Source: an alpha proteobacterium SCGC AAA015-N04 (GTDB lineage Bacteria; Pseudomonadota; Alphaproteobacteria; Puniceispirillales; Marisalimonadaceae). Taken from it: a stretch of 64,000 nucleotides of DNA. The notes under the pieces are model-generated. The model was not told the origin of the DNA, searched no databases, and was given only the letters and a program-made list of their open reading frames with translations. Numbering within the stretch: the stretch's first letter is position 1; every line of letters begins with the position of its first letter. Location: positions 1-64,000 of the forward strand of contig KB910577.1 of NCBI GenBank assembly GCA_000383115.1, read 5' to 3'. The position numbers and the translations under genes were made by a program. Of the stretch, positions 39,779 to 52,256 are shown piece after piece.

Positions 39779-40579
39779 ATGCAAATGTTTTTGAATAAAA
39801 GATATTACATTTTTTTAATTTTATATTTCATTTTTATCAATCCTGCTTCTTCAATAAACCTATTGTCTTACAAAGCTACTTATGTACTAAATGTTGAAAA
39901 GATTGTTGGCAACACTTTCCTAGAAGGAGGTCAAGGTCAAACAATTTTTGAAATTACAGAAAAGTGTGAAGGGTGGGAAATAAAAGAAAATTATGGATTA
40001 ATATATGAATTACCAAATAATAAAACTGCAAGAAGTTTTTCAAGCTTTAGTTCTTTTGAGGATAAAGATTTTATTAAGCATAGCTTTGAATTAAACGAAA
40101 GTAGTGAGTTAAGTGGACAAAATAATTTTCAAGGTTATGTTGAAAAAAATGACATTAATATTACTGGTTCTATAATTAGTAAAAATTTTAAAAACTTATC
40201 TTTTAGCAAAGATGTTTTATTCCCTACAGAACACATGATTAAATTAATTGAAGAAGCAAAGACTGGTAATAAGATGTTTACCTCAAAAGTTTTTTTTGGA
40301 AATGAAGATAAAGATTTAGTAAAGATTGTAGCAGCATTTATAACCAAAAAAAAGACTACCAATATTAAAAATATAACATTTTTATCAGGAAAAATGGTTT
40401 GGCCAATAAAACTAGCCTTTTATACAAAAGAAAAAAAACAAACTAAACCAGATTATGAGATGTATATTGAAATTGATGAAAGTGGTTTGGTACATTCTTA
40501 TAAAGTCAATTATGGAGATTTTGAATTAATTGCAAAATTAAAAAAAATTAAAATAACTAAGAAATTAAGCTGTAAATAA
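39779..40579 (+). CDS. EipB/DUF1849 family cell-envelope protein
   Basis: Signal peptide; SYKATYVLNVEK, GGQGQTIFEITEKCEGW, LFPTEHMIKLI. Confidence 0.75.
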   Translation: MQMFLNKRYYIFLILYFIFINPASSINLLSYKATYVLNVEKIVGNTFLEGGQGQTIFEITEKCEGWEIKENYGLIYELPNNKTARSFSSFSSFEDKDFIKHSFELNESSELSGQNNFQGYVEKNDINITGSIISKNFKNLSFSKDVLFPTEHMIKLIEEAKTGNKMFTSKVFFGNEDKDLVKIVAAFITKKKTTNIKNITFLSGKMVWPIKLAFYTKEKKQTKPDYEMYIEIDESGLVHSYKVNYGDFELIAKLKKIKITKKLSCK

Positions 40580-40593
40580 TTTTTTTATTATCA

Positions 40594-40761
40594 TTATTTA
40601 ATTTTAGCTTCTTTAAATAATACATGCTTTCTTACTTTAGGATCATATTTCATCAATTCCAGTTTTTCAGGTTTAGTCCTCGGATTTTTTTTCGTAACGT
40701 AATAATAACCCGTATCGGCAGAACTCAAAAGTTTGATTTGTAATGTAGCTGGTTTTGCCAT
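40594..40761 (-). CDS. rpmG: 50S ribosomal protein L33 (not in ORF track)
   Basis: Minus strand reads [55 protein letters not shown]. Confidence 0.96.
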   Translation of the reverse strand: MAKPATLQIKLLSSADTGYYYVTKKNPRTKPEKLELMKYDPKVRKHVLFKEAKIK

Positions 40762-40813
40762 AAAATACTCCAAAGCTGATAAAATATTCTTTTTTTTTAT
40801 AAAGTCAAGTTTA

Positions 40814-42913
40814 TCAATATTTATTTTTAATTTTGTTTTTAAATTTTCTTTTTTTTGTTTTTGCTTCTAATATATTATCATTATAAAATTTTACTATGAT
40901 ACTTCCTGTTAAGGGCTCGACTTCTATTACTTTAGCTTTGAATTTCATTCCAATAATAAATTTATAACCAGTATTTACTCCATTGAGAGTTTGTTTTATT
41001 GGATTAAAGTCATACCAATCATAAGGTAAATTTCTTAAAGGTAGCAAAGAGTCAGCTATTCCATCTTCAATAGATACAAAAATTCCGAATTTATGAATTG
41101 AAATAATAGTACAATCAACTAACTCATTAATTTTTTCTTTAAATAGCAGTGATATTAGCCTGTCAATAGTCTTTCTTTCAGCGGCTACTGATTTTCGTTC
41201 GGTGTTTGAGATATGCTCACTTATTATTTTGAACTTTTCATTACTATTTTTGAAGGTTTTTAAATTATTTTTTCTTTTATTTTTGTTATTTATTATTTCA
41301 ATGATTTGTCTATGGATTATCAAATCTGAATATCTTCTTATCGGAGAAGTAAAGTGAACATATTTTTTTAATGCTAAACCAAAGTGTGATTTATTTTCGT
41401 TATGATATTTAGCTTGAGACTGACTTTTTAAAATAGACTGATTTATCATTTCATAATCAGCTGATTCTCTTGTTTTTTCTAAAATTTTATTCATTAACAA
41501 TGGATGAGGTATTTTGCCTATAAGTATATTAGCTAGAGGTTTACCAATTACATCAATCAAATTTTTATATTTTTCAGGAGTAGGTGGTTCATGTACACGA
41601 TATATTCCAGGGTAATTAAATTTAATTATTTCTTCTGCAGCTGATACATTTGCAAGTATCATAAGTTCTTCAATAATTTTGTTACTTGTTAGCCCATAAA
41701 CTTTTTTAATTTGAGATGGCCAACCTTCGTCATTAAATAAAATTTTTCTTTCTGCAAGTTCCAGATTTAAGGCACCTCTTTTATTTCTCAAGATTTGTAG
41801 TTTTAAATACACTTTATTTAAAGAGTTTATTACTTTGACAATTTTATCATCAAAAATCTCACCTGTAGTTTTTTTATTAATAACACCCTCTACTTGTTGA
41901 TAAGTTAGGCGTTTTTTAGAGTTAATTATAGATCTAAAAAAAGAATGTGATTTCTTTTTACCCCTTGCGTCCAATATAATTTCTACAGTTAAACACAATC
42001 TATCTTCGTTAGGTCTAAGGGAACATTTATCGTTAGACAACTCTTCTGGGAGCATTGGAATAACAAAATTTGGAAGATATACTGAATTTCCTCTAATTTT
42101 AGCTTCTGTGTCTAAAGCCGAATTTGATGTCACGTAATATGAAACATCAGCTATAGCAACCAAGACACGCCATTCTTTTTTTTTGTAAAGATATTCTGCA
42201 TAAACAGCATCATCAAAATCTTTTGCATCTTCTCCATCAATTGTAACTAGTGATAAGTCTCTTAAGTCAACACGATTATTATCCTTAAAATCATTTAGAT
42301 TACTAATTTGATAATTAATTTCTTGATTGAAGTTATTTCTTAAATTGTATTCTTTTATTACTAGGTAAGAATATACATTAGGATCGAGAACATTACCTAT
42401 AACTTCTAATATTTCTGCATAATTTTGATTGTAGGTTTTTCTAGATTTTTTGTTCTTATTAATTTTTAATTTTTTGATTTTAAGTTTTTTAAAAACTTCA
42501 CGAGACGCATTCTGAGCCTTTACAACATCACCTTTATTAATTTTTAAACCATCAATAAGAATTGGCTGAATTTTAATTTTTTTGTCATAACTTCTTTCTA
42601 ATTCATTAAGATAGAATTTCCCTTTCGGTGTTAATTCCACTACAGCAAAGAAATGGTTTTTTTCACATTCAATCTTTTTAATAATTTTTTTAAATTTGTA
42701 TTGTTTATTCCCAACAAATTCTAATTCAACTAAAAGATGATCACCAACAACTAAATCTATATTTGACGCATTAAATGGAATTTCAATTTCTTGATCTGAT
42801 CTATTTTTATTTAAAATATGACCTATAGCAAAACCATCGTCATCAATAAAAATTATTTCTAACTTTGAAATTTGTATTTTATTACTAGATTGCACGTACT
42901 TTTTTAGGTTCAA
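40814..42913 (-). CDS. rnr: Ribonuclease R
   Basis: RNB domain [35 protein letters not shown]-terminal S1. Confidence 0.95.
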   Translation of the reverse strand: MNLKKYVQSSNKIQISKLEIIFIDDDGFAIGHILNKNRSDQEIEIPFNASNIDLVVGDHLLVELEFVGNKQYKFKKIIKKIECEKNHFFAVVELTPKGKFYLNELERSYDKKIKIQPILIDGLKINKGDVVKAQNASREVFKKLKIKKLKINKNKKSRKTYNQNYAEILEVIGNVLDPNVYSYLVIKEYNLRNNFNQEINYQISNLNDFKDNNRVDLRDLSLVTIDGEDAKDFDDAVYAEYLYKKKEWRVLVAIADVSYYVTSNSALDTEAKIRGNSVYLPNFVIPMLPEELSNDKCSLRPNEDRLCLTVEIILDARGKKKSHSFFRSIINSKKRLTYQQVEGVINKKTTGEIFDDKIVKVINSLNKVYLKLQILRNKRGALNLELAERKILFNDEGWPSQIKKVYGLTSNKIIEELMILANVSAAEEIIKFNYPGIYRVHEPPTPEKYKNLIDVIGKPLANILIGKIPHPLLMNKILEKTRESADYEMINQSILKSQSQAKYHNENKSHFGLALKKYVHFTSPIRRYSDLIIHRQIIEIINNKNKRKNNLKTFKNSNEKFKIISEHISNTERKSVAAERKTIDRLISLLFKEKINELVDCTIISIHKFGIFVSIEDGIADSLLPLRNLPYDWYDFNPIKQTLNGVNTGYKFIIGMKFKAKVIEVEPLTGSIIVKFYNDNILEAKTKKRKFKNKIKNKY

Positions 42914-42931
42914 ATGTTATTAATATTAAAT

Positions 42932-45445
42932 TTATTTTTTCTTTGTTTGTTTCTTCTTAGATCTTGGAGGTTTTGATGCTTTAGCAACAATTAACTCTAC
43001 AGCTTTATCTAAATCAATCTCTTCTAGAGATAATGATTTGGGCAATGTTGCCCTAATTTTATTATATTCGACATATGGACCAAATCTTCCTGATTTAGCT
43101 AAGACCTTTCCATTTCCATCTGGATGATTACCTAGTACCTTTCCAAGTTTTTTACTGTTTTCACCTATTAAAACTACTGCATGATTAAGACCAATGTTAA
43201 TTACGGTTTCATCAGCTGGTATGCTTATAAAACTTATATCATATTTTAAATACGGCCCGTATCTTCCTATACCTGCTGAAATATCTTGTCCTGTTTCTGG
43301 GTGTTTACCTATTAATCTAGGTAATGATAGAAATGAAAGGGCTTTATCCAAGTCGATAGTAGATGCGTCTACTAGTTTTGGAATGCTTGTTCGCTTTGGT
43401 TTTTTTTCTTCGCCTAATTGAAGATAAATTCCATATGGCCCTTTTTTAATTAAAACTTTTAGACCAGTTTCAGGATCAACTCCCAAGATGCCGTCGTTTT
43501 CAGGCATAAAAGTTTCATTGTCATTATTTTCTTCTTTATTTTCATTTTTTGCAATTTGCTTTGTGAATTTACATTCTGGATAATTAGAACAACCTATAAA
43601 AGCACCATATCTTCCAAGTTCTAAACCTAAATTCCCATTGGAACATGTTGGGCATTGTCTATTTGGTTGAGCATTAGTATCCCCTACATTTTTAGGAAAG
43701 AATAAATCAGCCAATTCCTTCTCTAGTGCTTCAAGAATTTTTTCTCTCTCAAGTTCTGACATTTTGTTTAGATGCGGTTTAAAACCATTCCAAAACTCCT
43801 CCAAAAGCTTTTTATAGTTTAATTTTCCATCTGAAACTTTATCTAATTTCTTTTCCAAGTCAGCCGTAAAGTCATACTCAATATATTGTCCAAAAAAATT
43901 ATTTAAAAATGCTGTCAGAATCCTTCCTCTTTCTTGAGGTATATGCTTGCCCCTATCTTTCTCAACATAATTTCTATTAACAAGCACTTGTAAGATTGAG
44001 GCATATGTTGATGGCCTTCCAATGCCTAATTCCTCCATTTTCTTTATAAGACTTGCGTCAGTATACCTTGGAGGTGGTTGTGTGAAATGTTGTTCGCCAT
44101 CAGCTTTTTCTAAGTTGACATTTTCATTTTCAACTAAATTAGGTAAAATTTTATCATCATTCCTGTCTCTATAAATAAAAAATCCAGGAAAGCGTACTTG
44201 TGATCCGTTTGCTCTAAAAACGACAGTTTTATCCTTATTTGAAATATCGGCGGATGTTTCGTCTAACTCAGCTGATTGCATTTGACTTGATATAGTTCTT
44301 TTCCAAATAAGTTCATAAAGTTTAAATTGTTCATCATCTAAATAGGAAGACATACTTTCTGGATGACGAAAAATTGCGGTTGGTCTTATAGCTTCATGTG
44401 CTTCTTGGGCATTTGCTGCTTTAGATTTGTAAACTCTAGGTGTTTGAGGAATATATTCTTTACCATGAAGGTTTGTAATTTCATTTCTTAATTCTTCAAT
44501 TGCCTGAGTGCTTAATTGGACACCATCAGTTCTCATATATGTTATCAGACCCGTTGTCTCCCTGCCAATATTTATACCTTCGTATAATTTTTGAGCTATC
44601 CTCATAGTTCTTGATGCACCAAAGCTTAATTTGTTAGAGGCCTCTTGTTGTAATGTGGAAGTTGTAAAAGGAGGTAGTGGATTACGCTTTACTCTCTTGG
44701 TTGTAATTTTAGTTATGTTAAATGACGAATTTCTTATTTTTTCTAATGCTGAATTTGTTATTTTTTCGTTTTTTAAATCCATTTTAGCTAATTTGTTGTT
44801 ATCAAGAACAGATAACTTAGCTGTAAATTGTTGTTCATCATTTTTTGAAAAGATAGATGTTATTGACCAATATTCTTCAATATTGAATTTTTCAATTTCT
44901 ATTTCTCTTTCACATATAAGTTTAAGTGCAACAGATTGAACTCTGCCAGCAGACTTTGAACCTGGAAGCTTTCTCCATAAAATTGGAGAAATGGAAAAGC
45001 CGATTAGATGATCTAAAGCTCTTCGTGCCAAATATGCCTCAACTAATTCAGAATTAATTTGTCGAGGTGTTTTCATAGCATGCAAAACAGCGTTTTTAGT
45101 AATTTCGTTAAAAACAACTCTTTCAACTGGTTTGTCTTCAATCATTTTTTTTGAATTTAATATTTCTTGTAGATGCCAGCTTATTGCTTCACCTTCTCTA
45201 TCGGGGTCAGTAGCTAATATTAATGATTCAGCTGATTTAAGTTCTCCTATTATTTCTTTAATTACTTTTTCTTTATCTTTATGCATTTCCCAGGACATTT
45301 TAAAATTATCATCAGGGAGCACCGCACCGTCCTTTGATGGTAAATCTCTTACATGACCAACAGAAGCCATAACTTTATAATCATTACCGAGATATTTATT
45401 AATAGTCTGAGCTTTTGCTGGAGATTCAACTATTACTAATTTCAT
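42932..45445 (-). CDS. topA: DNA topoisomerase I
   Basis: VIVESPAKAQTINKYLG, ITYMRTDGVQLS, zinc-finger C-terminus, KKK tail. Confidence 0.97.
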   Translation of the reverse strand: MKLVIVESPAKAQTINKYLGNDYKVMASVGHVRDLPSKDGAVLPDDNFKMSWEMHKDKEKVIKEIIGELKSAESLILATDPDREGEAISWHLQEILNSKKMIEDKPVERVVFNEITKNAVLHAMKTPRQINSELVEAYLARRALDHLIGFSISPILWRKLPGSKSAGRVQSVALKLICEREIEIEKFNIEEYWSITSIFSKNDEQQFTAKLSVLDNNKLAKMDLKNEKITNSALEKIRNSSFNITKITTKRVKRNPLPPFTTSTLQQEASNKLSFGASRTMRIAQKLYEGINIGRETTGLITYMRTDGVQLSTQAIEELRNEITNLHGKEYIPQTPRVYKSKAANAQEAHEAIRPTAIFRHPESMSSYLDDEQFKLYELIWKRTISSQMQSAELDETSADISNKDKTVVFRANGSQVRFPGFFIYRDRNDDKILPNLVENENVNLEKADGEQHFTQPPPRYTDASLIKKMEELGIGRPSTYASILQVLVNRNYVEKDRGKHIPQERGRILTAFLNNFFGQYIEYDFTADLEKKLDKVSDGKLNYKKLLEEFWNGFKPHLNKMSELEREKILEALEKELADLFFPKNVGDTNAQPNRQCPTCSNGNLGLELGRYGAFIGCSNYPECKFTKQIAKNENKEENNDNETFMPENDGILGVDPETGLKVLIKKGPYGIYLQLGEEKKPKRTSIPKLVDASTIDLDKALSFLSLPRLIGKHPETGQDISAGIGRYGPYLKYDISFISIPADETVINIGLNHAVVLIGENSKKLGKVLGNHPDGNGKVLAKSGRFGPYVEYNKIRATLPKSLSLEEIDLDKAVELIVAKASKPPRSKKKQTKKK

Positions 45446-45536
45446 TTATTTTTAATCCTGCACTAATTTATTAAATTTAAATGTACTATTTAAGTGCAGA
45501 TAACATTACTTTAATGAAATAACAATAATAATGTTT

Positions 45537-46163
45537 TTATATTTTTGGTTCAGATCTATTGATTAAGCGTTTTATATTTTCTCGATGCTGCACAAAACAT
45601 ACTAATGAAATTATGAAGGAGCTTAAAAAATATATTAATTCAGTTTCATAATAAAACATGAGAATAGGTATTAAAAAATATGCAATTAGCGCAGACATTG
45701 AGCTTATTTTAAATGCTTTTGCAGTAAGTACCCATATTAATAGCGCAACTATACCGATATATAGATTAAATGATAAAACAACACCGAACCCAGTTGCTAC
45801 TCCTTTGCCCCCTCTAAAACTCAGCCAAATTGGGAAACAGTGACCTACAACAGCTGATATTGCAACTGTGCATTGATAAAATTCTACCATATCAAAATTA
45901 ATATAGAAAACTTTAGGTAAAGTAATAGTAATTAGATAAATTGCAAATGCACCTTTACCACCGTCAAGAAGAAGAGTTAAAAGGGCAATGTTTTTATTTC
46001 CAGTTCGTAAAACGTTTGTGGCACCAATATTCCCACTGCCGATTTTTCTAATATCTCCTAATCCAGATATTTTTGTGAGTATTAATCCAAAAGGGATTGA
46101 TCCTAAAAAATATCCAAAAAGAAAGATTGAGCCTAAAACCTCATAATTTAAATTATATGTCAT
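45537..46163 (-). CDS. plsY: Glycerol-3-phosphate acyltransferase PlsY
   Basis: GSIPFGLILTK, GSGNIGATNVLRTG, FRGGKGVATG. Confidence 0.95.
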   Translation of the reverse strand: MTYNLNYEVLGSIFLFGYFLGSIPFGLILTKISGLGDIRKIGSGNIGATNVLRTGNKNIALLTLLLDGGKGAFAIYLITITLPKVFYINFDMVEFYQCTVAISAVVGHCFPIWLSFRGGKGVATGFGVVLSFNLYIGIVALLIWVLTAKAFKISSMSALIAYFLIPILMFYYETELIYFLSSFIISLVCFVQHRENIKRLINRSEPKI

Positions 46164-47485
46164 TTTATTATTTTATTTTTGAAAGTCTGATTCATAAAGG
46201 CAGCTTGACCGTTAATGTAAGTGGCTAAGATTTTACCATGAATTTTTTTTCCATCAAACGGAGTTGGACTAGTCTTTAAATTTTCTTGTTTAATTGTATA
46301 AGGCTCATTTTCATCAAAAACTATAAAGTCAGCTATTTTTTCTTCCTCTAAGGTTGGGGTATCAATTCCAAGAATTTTTGCTGGGTTAATAGTTAAAAAA
46401 GAGATTGCTGTGTTAATATCAATGATTTTTTTATTAACTAAATCTAAGGTAATTGAAAACAAAGTTTCAATTCCAGACGCTCCAACCGATGCGGCAGAAA
46501 AAGGTTGAGCTTTTGTGTCCTTCGATCTAGCTCTATGATCAGACGCTATTACGTCTATTGTTCCATCTTGAATGCCTTCAATAATTGCAAGTCTATCATC
46601 TTCGCTTCTAAGAGGAGGAGATAATTTAAATGCTGTGTTGTAAGTTAATAATTTACTTTCGTTTAATGAAAAATAAGGCGGAGCTGTATCACATGTAATA
46701 TTTAGACCTGATTTTTTAGCTTCCCTTATAATGTTTACCGCATCTCTTGTAGACACATGTGCTACGTGATAATGTGCTCCAGTCAACTTAGCCAACCTGA
46801 TATCTCGTTCAATCACAATAACTTCAGCACAAGCTGGAATTCCTATTAATCCTAAACGAGTAGATATTTCTCCTTCATTCATTTCACCTCTTATAGAGGT
46901 TGTTGAAGCTTGACTTAAACCTGATAAATCTTCATCTTCTGCATGTTGTATTATGGGGCGGTTTATCATTGCTGCATAACTCATTAATCGTCTCATAACT
47001 AGACTATTTTTAATACTTTTATTTCCATTAGTGAAACCTATTGCCCCCATTTCTGACATCAGCCCAATTTCACTCATTTCTAAACCGTTTAGATCTTTTG
47101 TTGCTGCTCCATAAACAATTACTTTTGGAAGATTTATATCCTCTGATTGTCTTTTAATATGATCAATTATAGATGGATTGTTTAATTTTGGAGTTTGATT
47201 AGGTAGAATTGCCATAGACGTAATTCCACTTTCGGCAGCAGTAACTTGAGTGAATTTTAGATTCTCAGTCTTTCCAATATTTACCCGCATATCAAATATA
47301 CCAGGCGACATTGTTAGACCCTCACAGTCATAAATTGTAGTTTGATTATCTTTATTAAATTTTTCTAAATTTAAATCTTTTGATATACTAATAATAGTTT
47401 CATTTTGAATTACTACATTTACTTTTTGATTAAAATTTGTAGCAGGATTTATAAGCTTGATAGATTTAAAAATTGTATGTGTCAT
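46160..47485 (-). CDS. pyrC: Dihydroorotase-like protein (PyrC/PyrX type, metal ligands not conserved)
   Basis: Amidohydrolase fold; PGIFDMRVNIG where HxH is expected; adjacent to pyrB. Confidence 0.85.
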   Translation of the reverse strand: MTHTIFKSIKLINPATNFNQKVNVVIQNETIISISKDLNLEKFNKDNQTTIYDCEGLTMSPGIFDMRVNIGKTENLKFTQVTAAESGITSMAILPNQTPKLNNPSIIDHIKRQSEDINLPKVIVYGAATKDLNGLEMSEIGLMSEMGAIGFTNGNKSIKNSLVMRRLMSYAAMINRPIIQHAEDEDLSGLSQASTTSIRGEMNEGEISTRLGLIGIPACAEVIVIERDIRLAKLTGAHYHVAHVSTRDAVNIIREAKKSGLNITCDTAPPYFSLNESKLLTYNTAFKLSPPLRSEDDRLAIIEGIQDGTIDVIASDHRARSKDTKAQPFSAASVGASGIETLFSITLDLVNKKIIDINTAISFLTINPAKILGIDTPTLEEEKIADFIVFDENEPYTIKQENLKTSPTPFDGKKIHGKILATYINGQAAFMNQTFKNKIIK

Positions 47486-47493
47486 TGAATTCT

Positions 47494-48468
47494 TTAAGTT
47501 TTATTTTTAGAATGATTAAGTGCTTCAATTATTGACATCCTTATAGCAACACCCATTTCAACTTGAGTTTTTATTAAACTCCTATTTGTATCATCTGCTA
47601 GGGCAGATGCTATTTCTACACCTCTATTCATTGGTCCAGGATGCATAATTACTGCATTTGGGTTGGCCAATGAAAGTTTTGTTTCATCGAGGCCAAAAAA
47701 ATTAAAATATTCTCTTTCAGAAGGATTTTCTGTTCCTGACATTCTTTCATTTTGAAGACGTAACAACATTACTACATCAGCATCTTTAATTCCTTCTTTC
47801 ATATCATTAAAGCATTTCACGCCTAATTTTTCTAAGCTTGAAGGCATTAATGTTGATGGAGCAACACATCTAACTTCAGCACCCATAGTTGTTAACAAAT
47901 GTATATTTGATCTCGCTACTCTACTGTTAGAAATGTCCCCACATATGCTAATCTTTAAACCCTCTAGGTACCCAATTCTTCTTTTGATTGTTAGAGCATC
48001 TAATAAAGCTTGGGTAGGGTGCTCGTGTCTTCCATCACCAGCATTGATAATACTACAACTCAAATATTCTGCGAATAGGAGTGGTGCGCCACTATGGGGA
48101 TGTCTCACTATCAATAAATCAGGTTTCATTGCGTTTAAAGTACTAGCGGTATCTAATAAGCTTTCTCCTTTTTTTATAGATGAGTTAATTAAAGAAATAT
48201 TAATTACTTCTGCTCCAAGTCTTCTTGCTGCGAGTTCAAATGAAACTCGAGTACGAGTTGAATTTTCAAAAAAGACATTTAATACCACATATCCAGACAG
48301 ATATTTAGTGTCGGTGTGTTTATCTAGATTTGCAAAATAATCAGCTCTATCAAGTAGTTTCTGAATTTCAGATTTTTGCATACCTTCTATAGCTAACAGA
48401 TGATGTGATGACAATTTTACAGGGGAAGATTTATTAACTTCATAATTATTTTTTAATAATTTATTCAT
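47494..48468 (-). CDS. pyrB: Aspartate carbamoyltransferase catalytic subunit
   Basis: [47 protein letters not shown]. Confidence 0.96.
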   Translation of the reverse strand: MNKLLKNNYEVNKSSPVKLSSHHLLAIEGMQKSEIQKLLDRADYFANLDKHTDTKYLSGYVVLNVFFENSTRTRVSFELAARRLGAEVINISLINSSIKKGESLLDTASTLNAMKPDLLIVRHPHSGAPLLFAEYLSCSIINAGDGRHEHPTQALLDALTIKRRIGYLEGLKISICGDISNSRVARSNIHLLTTMGAEVRCVAPSTLMPSSLEKLGVKCFNDMKEGIKDADVVMLLRLQNERMSGTENPSEREYFNFFGLDETKLSLANPNAVIMHPGPMNRGVEIASALADDTNRSLIKTQVEMGVAIRMSIIEALNHSKNKT

Positions 48469-48481
48469 TAAAAATATCTTA

Positions 48482-48949
48482 CTACATCTTTTTTTTTAAA
48501 ACGTCCAGCGCAGTTTGCAAAATCCAACAAGCTGCCAGTTGATCAGTTCGTGAACTTCTTTGTTTTCTTGTCATATCTGCTGTAATCATTGGCTTTTCAA
48601 TAGCCATTGTGGACATTCTTTCGTCTTGTAGTAAAACAGGAAGATCTCTCTTTTTTAAAACACTATTTGTAAAATCTCTTACTGAGTCGCATCTAGGACC
48701 TACACTCCCATCCATATTAAGTGGCCAGCCCATTACTAATCCTGTAATATCGTAATCATCAACAATTGAAATCAATTTACTTAAATCGGATTTGAGTTTG
48801 TCTCTTTTTATAGTTTTTATTGGTGAAGCAACTGTCATATCGGAGTTACTTATTGCAATGCCTAGTGTTTTAGTGCCATGGTCAATTCCTAACAGTCTTT
48901 TTTTAGGCAAAATATTTAACAAAAATTCATCAGGCTTGAAGATAGGCAT
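48482..48949 (-). CDS. ruvX: Holliday junction resolvase-like YqgF/RuvX
   Basis: [37 protein letters not shown]; start chosen at internal Met. Confidence 0.9.
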   Translation of the reverse strand: MPIFKPDEFLLNILPKKRLLGIDHGTKTLGIAISNSDMTVASPIKTIKRDKLKSDLSKLISIVDDYDITGLVMGWPLNMDGSVGPRCDSVRDFTNSVLKKRDLPVLLQDERMSTMAIEKPMITADMTRKQRSSRTDQLAACWILQTALDVLKKKM

Positions 48950-49009
48950 AATTGATGCTAACAGACTTTCATATAAAATAAAATTTATCAATTTAATATA
49001 GGGTTGGAC

Positions 49010-49312
49010 ATGCCTAACAAAGACACAATTGTAGATGTTCCTACTGTAAATAAAATAGCTCGGCTTTCTCGTTTAGATATTCCAGAAGTTAATAAAGAAA
49101 GTCTTACAAATGATTTAAATAATATTTTAGGCTTTGTTGCACAGCTTGATGAAGTAGATACCTCCAATGTAGAGCCATTAGCTTCTGTAACAGGACATAA
49201 GTTGCCACTTAGGAGTGATGATGTAAATGATGGTAATATTGAAGATTTAATTTTAAAAAATGCTCCTGAAAGCTCAAGTGGCTTTTTTGTTGTTCCAAAG
49301 GTTATTGAATAA
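49010..49312 (+). CDS. gatC: Asp-tRNA(Asn)/Glu-tRNA(Gln) amidotransferase subunit GatC
   Basis: [33 protein letters not shown]. Confidence 0.94.
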   Translation: MPNKDTIVDVPTVNKIARLSRLDIPEVNKESLTNDLNNILGFVAQLDEVDTSNVEPLASVTGHKLPLRSDDVNDGNIEDLILKNAPESSSGFFVVPKVIE

Positions 49313-50775
49313 TGTCTGAATTACTTGATTTAAATTTAGTTGAGGCCTCTAAATCTCTTAAAAACAAAGAGATTTCGTCATTAGAATTAACAAAAGCTTA
49401 TTTAAAATCTATTAGTGATACATCTTCGTTAGGTGCCTATCTTGAAATAGTAGAGGATAAGGCCATAAGTATGGCAAAAGAATCAGACAAAAAATTGATT
49501 GATGGCACAGCAAGACCTCTAGAGGGAATTCCCATAGGAATTAAAGACATGTTTTGTACCAAAGACATAAAAACAACTGCGTCTTCAAAAATTTTAGAAA
49601 ATTTTATACCTACTTATGAAAGTACAGTAACTCAGAATCTATGGAATGATGGTGCAGTTATTCTTGGAAAATTATCGTGTGATGAATTTGCAATGGGCTC
49701 TAGTAATGAAACTGCAGCTAAAGGTAATGTAATCAACCCATGGTTGAAAAATAAAAAAATGTCTCCAGGTGGTTCTTCAGGTGGATCAGCTGCAGCGGTT
49801 GCTTCAAGGTCCGCTTTGGCGGCAACAGGTACAGATACAGGTGGATCAATAAGGCAACCAGCAGCGTTTTGTGGTATAACTGGTTTAAAGCCTACATATG
49901 GCAGGTGTTCAAGATGGGGAATTGTAGCATTTTCTTCTTCTTTAGATCAGGCAGGTCCACTAGCTAGAACAGTGAGTGATGCTGCTTTAATGTTAAATTC
50001 TATGGCTGGTTATGACCAAAAAGACTCCACATCAGCAAATTTGAAAATGCCAGACTTAATGGATTATTTGGATATAGGTATAAAAGGAAAAAAAATAGGC
50101 ATACCAAAAGAATACACACAAGAAGGTATTTCTGAAGATATTGTAAAATTTTATGAGAAATCAATTGATTGGTTAAGAGATGAAGGAGCTGAGATAATTC
50201 CAGTTTCGTTGCCTCATACTAAATACGCTTTGCCTGCTTATTATATCATTGCTCCCGCTGAAGCATCAAGTAATTTAGCTCGATATGATGGTGTTAGATA
50301 CGGCGCAAGACAGGAAGCTTCTAGTTTAGATGAAATGTATGAATTAACACGTGGAACTGGCTTTGGCGATGAAGTTAAAAGAAGGATAATGATCGGTACT
50401 TATGTGTTATCTTCAGGATATTATGACGCATATTATCTAAAAGCTCAAAAAGTAAGAAGATTGATAAAAGAAGATTTTGAGAACGTTTACAAAAAAGTAG
50501 ATTATATTTTGACCCCTTCAACACCAACAACTTCTTTCGAATTAGGTAAAAAACAAGATCCACTAACTATGTACCTAAATGATATTTTTACAGTACCAGC
50601 AAGCCTGGCTGGATTGCCTGGAATTTCCTTGCCAGTTGGCTTGGATAAATCTGGCTTACCAATTGGCATACAATTGATTGCAAATTCTTTTGATGAACCT
50701 GGCTTAATTAGTACAGCTAAAGTATTAGAAATGAGTGCAGGATTTAATTTTATAGCTGATGGAGCTGCAAGATGA
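49312..50775 (+). CDS. gatA: Amidotransferase subunit GatA
   Basis: [49 protein letters not shown]. Confidence 0.97.
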   Translation: MSELLDLNLVEASKSLKNKEISSLELTKAYLKSISDTSSLGAYLEIVEDKAISMAKESDKKLIDGTARPLEGIPIGIKDMFCTKDIKTTASSKILENFIPTYESTVTQNLWNDGAVILGKLSCDEFAMGSSNETAAKGNVINPWLKNKKMSPGGSSGGSAAAVASRSALAATGTDTGGSIRQPAAFCGITGLKPTYGRCSRWGIVAFSSSLDQAGPLARTVSDAALMLNSMAGYDQKDSTSANLKMPDLMDYLDIGIKGKKIGIPKEYTQEGISEDIVKFYEKSIDWLRDEGAEIIPVSLPHTKYALPAYYIIAPAEASSNLARYDGVRYGARQEASSLDEMYELTRGTGFGDEVKRRIMIGTYVLSSGYYDAYYLKAQKVRRLIKEDFENVYKKVDYILTPSTPTTSFELGKKQDPLTMYLNDIFTVPASLAGLPGISLPVGLDKSGLPIGIQLIANSFDEPGLISTAKVLEMSAGFNFIADGAAR

Positions 50776-52244
50776 ATGTCAATTCAACTTTGAAGCCAGG
50801 TAATATTCAAGGTGAAACTGGTATATGGGAAATGGTAATTGGACTTGAAATACATGCACAAATTTCAAGTAAATCAAAATTGTTTTCAGGAGCGTCCGCT
50901 TCCTTTGGTTCTGAAGCTAATAGAAATGTATCCTTAGTCGATGCTGCAATGCCTGGCATGCTACCAGTTATTAATGAGTTCTGTGTGGAACAAGCAGTTA
51001 AAACAGGACTGGCACTAAATGCTAAAATAAATAATGTTTCAGTTTTTGATAGAAAAAATTACTTTTACGCAGATTTACCTCAAGGATATCAGATAAGTCA
51101 ATTTACCAAACCAATTGTAGGTGAAGGTGAGATCATAGTCGATTTAGATGACGGCGAACAAACAACAATTGGTATTGAAAGATTACACTTAGAACAGGAT
51201 GCAGGAAAATCACTTCATGATCAACATCCAACTAAATCATATATAGATTTAAACAGAACTGGTGTTGCATTAATGGAAATAGTTTCAAAGCCAGATATAA
51301 GATCACCTCAAGAAGCAGGTGCATACGTAAAAAAAATTAGATCTATACTGAGATATATTGGTGCCTGTGATGGAAATATGGAAGAAGGATCACTCAGAGC
51401 TGATTGCAATGTATCTGTTAGAAAGTCTGGAGAAGAATTTGGAACAAGATGTGAGATAAAAAATCTAAATTCAATTAGATTCATTATTCAAGCAATACAA
51501 TCTGAAGCAGAAAGACAAGTTGATATATTGGAGGAGGGTGGAACAATAGATCAAGAAACAAGACTTTTTGATACTTCCACAGGAGAAACTAGATCAATGA
51601 GGAGTAAGGAAGATGCTCACGATTATAGATATTTCCCTGATCCAGATTTATTGCCTCTAGAATTTTCAGAAAGTTGGGTTCAAGATATTAAAGAAAAACT
51701 TCCAGAACTTCCAGATAGTCTTAAAAAAAGACTAGTTAAGGATTTTGGTATTACTTCTTATGATGCCTCTATTCTTGTCGAAGAAAAAGATTATGTTGAT
51801 TTTTACCAACAAGCAGCAAATGGAAGAGACGGAAAGCTTACGGCCAATTGGATGATAACTGAATTATTTGGTGCTTTAAAAAAAGACAATTTGTCTTTCT
51901 CAGAATCACCAATTACTTCTGAAAATCTTGGAGAATTAATTTATTTGATATCCAATGGCACTATTTCAGGTAAAATAGCAAAAGAAGTATTTTCAGAGAT
52001 GATGAAAAGTAAAAAATCACCGTCTGATATTGTAAAAGAAAAAGGACTTGAGCAAGTTTCTGATGACACAGAAATCTTAAAATTGATAGATCAAGTAATC
52101 TCAGACAACCAAGATAAGGTTAATGAATATTTAAGTGGAAAAGATAAACTTTTTGGTTTTTTTGTAGGACAAGTTATGAAATTATCCCAAGGTAAAGCAA
52201 ATCCAGGCGTTGTTAATAAACTACTCAAAGAGAAACTTAAATAA
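50772..52244 (+). CDS. gatB: Amidotransferase subunit GatB
   Basis: [39 protein letters not shown]-like motif, [10 protein letters not shown]. Confidence 0.97.
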   Translation: MNVNSTLKPGNIQGETGIWEMVIGLEIHAQISSKSKLFSGASASFGSEANRNVSLVDAAMPGMLPVINEFCVEQAVKTGLALNAKINNVSVFDRKNYFYADLPQGYQISQFTKPIVGEGEIIVDLDDGEQTTIGIERLHLEQDAGKSLHDQHPTKSYIDLNRTGVALMEIVSKPDIRSPQEAGAYVKKIRSILRYIGACDGNMEEGSLRADCNVSVRKSGEEFGTRCEIKNLNSIRFIIQAIQSEAERQVDILEEGGTIDQETRLFDTSTGETRSMRSKEDAHDYRYFPDPDLLPLEFSESWVQDIKEKLPELPDSLKKRLVKDFGITSYDASILVEEKDYVDFYQQAANGRDGKLTANWMITELFGALKKDNLSFSESPITSENLGELIYLISNGTISGKIAKEVFSEMMKSKKSPSDIVKEKGLEQVSDDTEILKLIDQVISDNQDKVNEYLSGKDKLFGFFVGQVMKLSQGKANPGVVNKLLKEKLK

Positions 52245-52256
52245 AACTATTTATAA

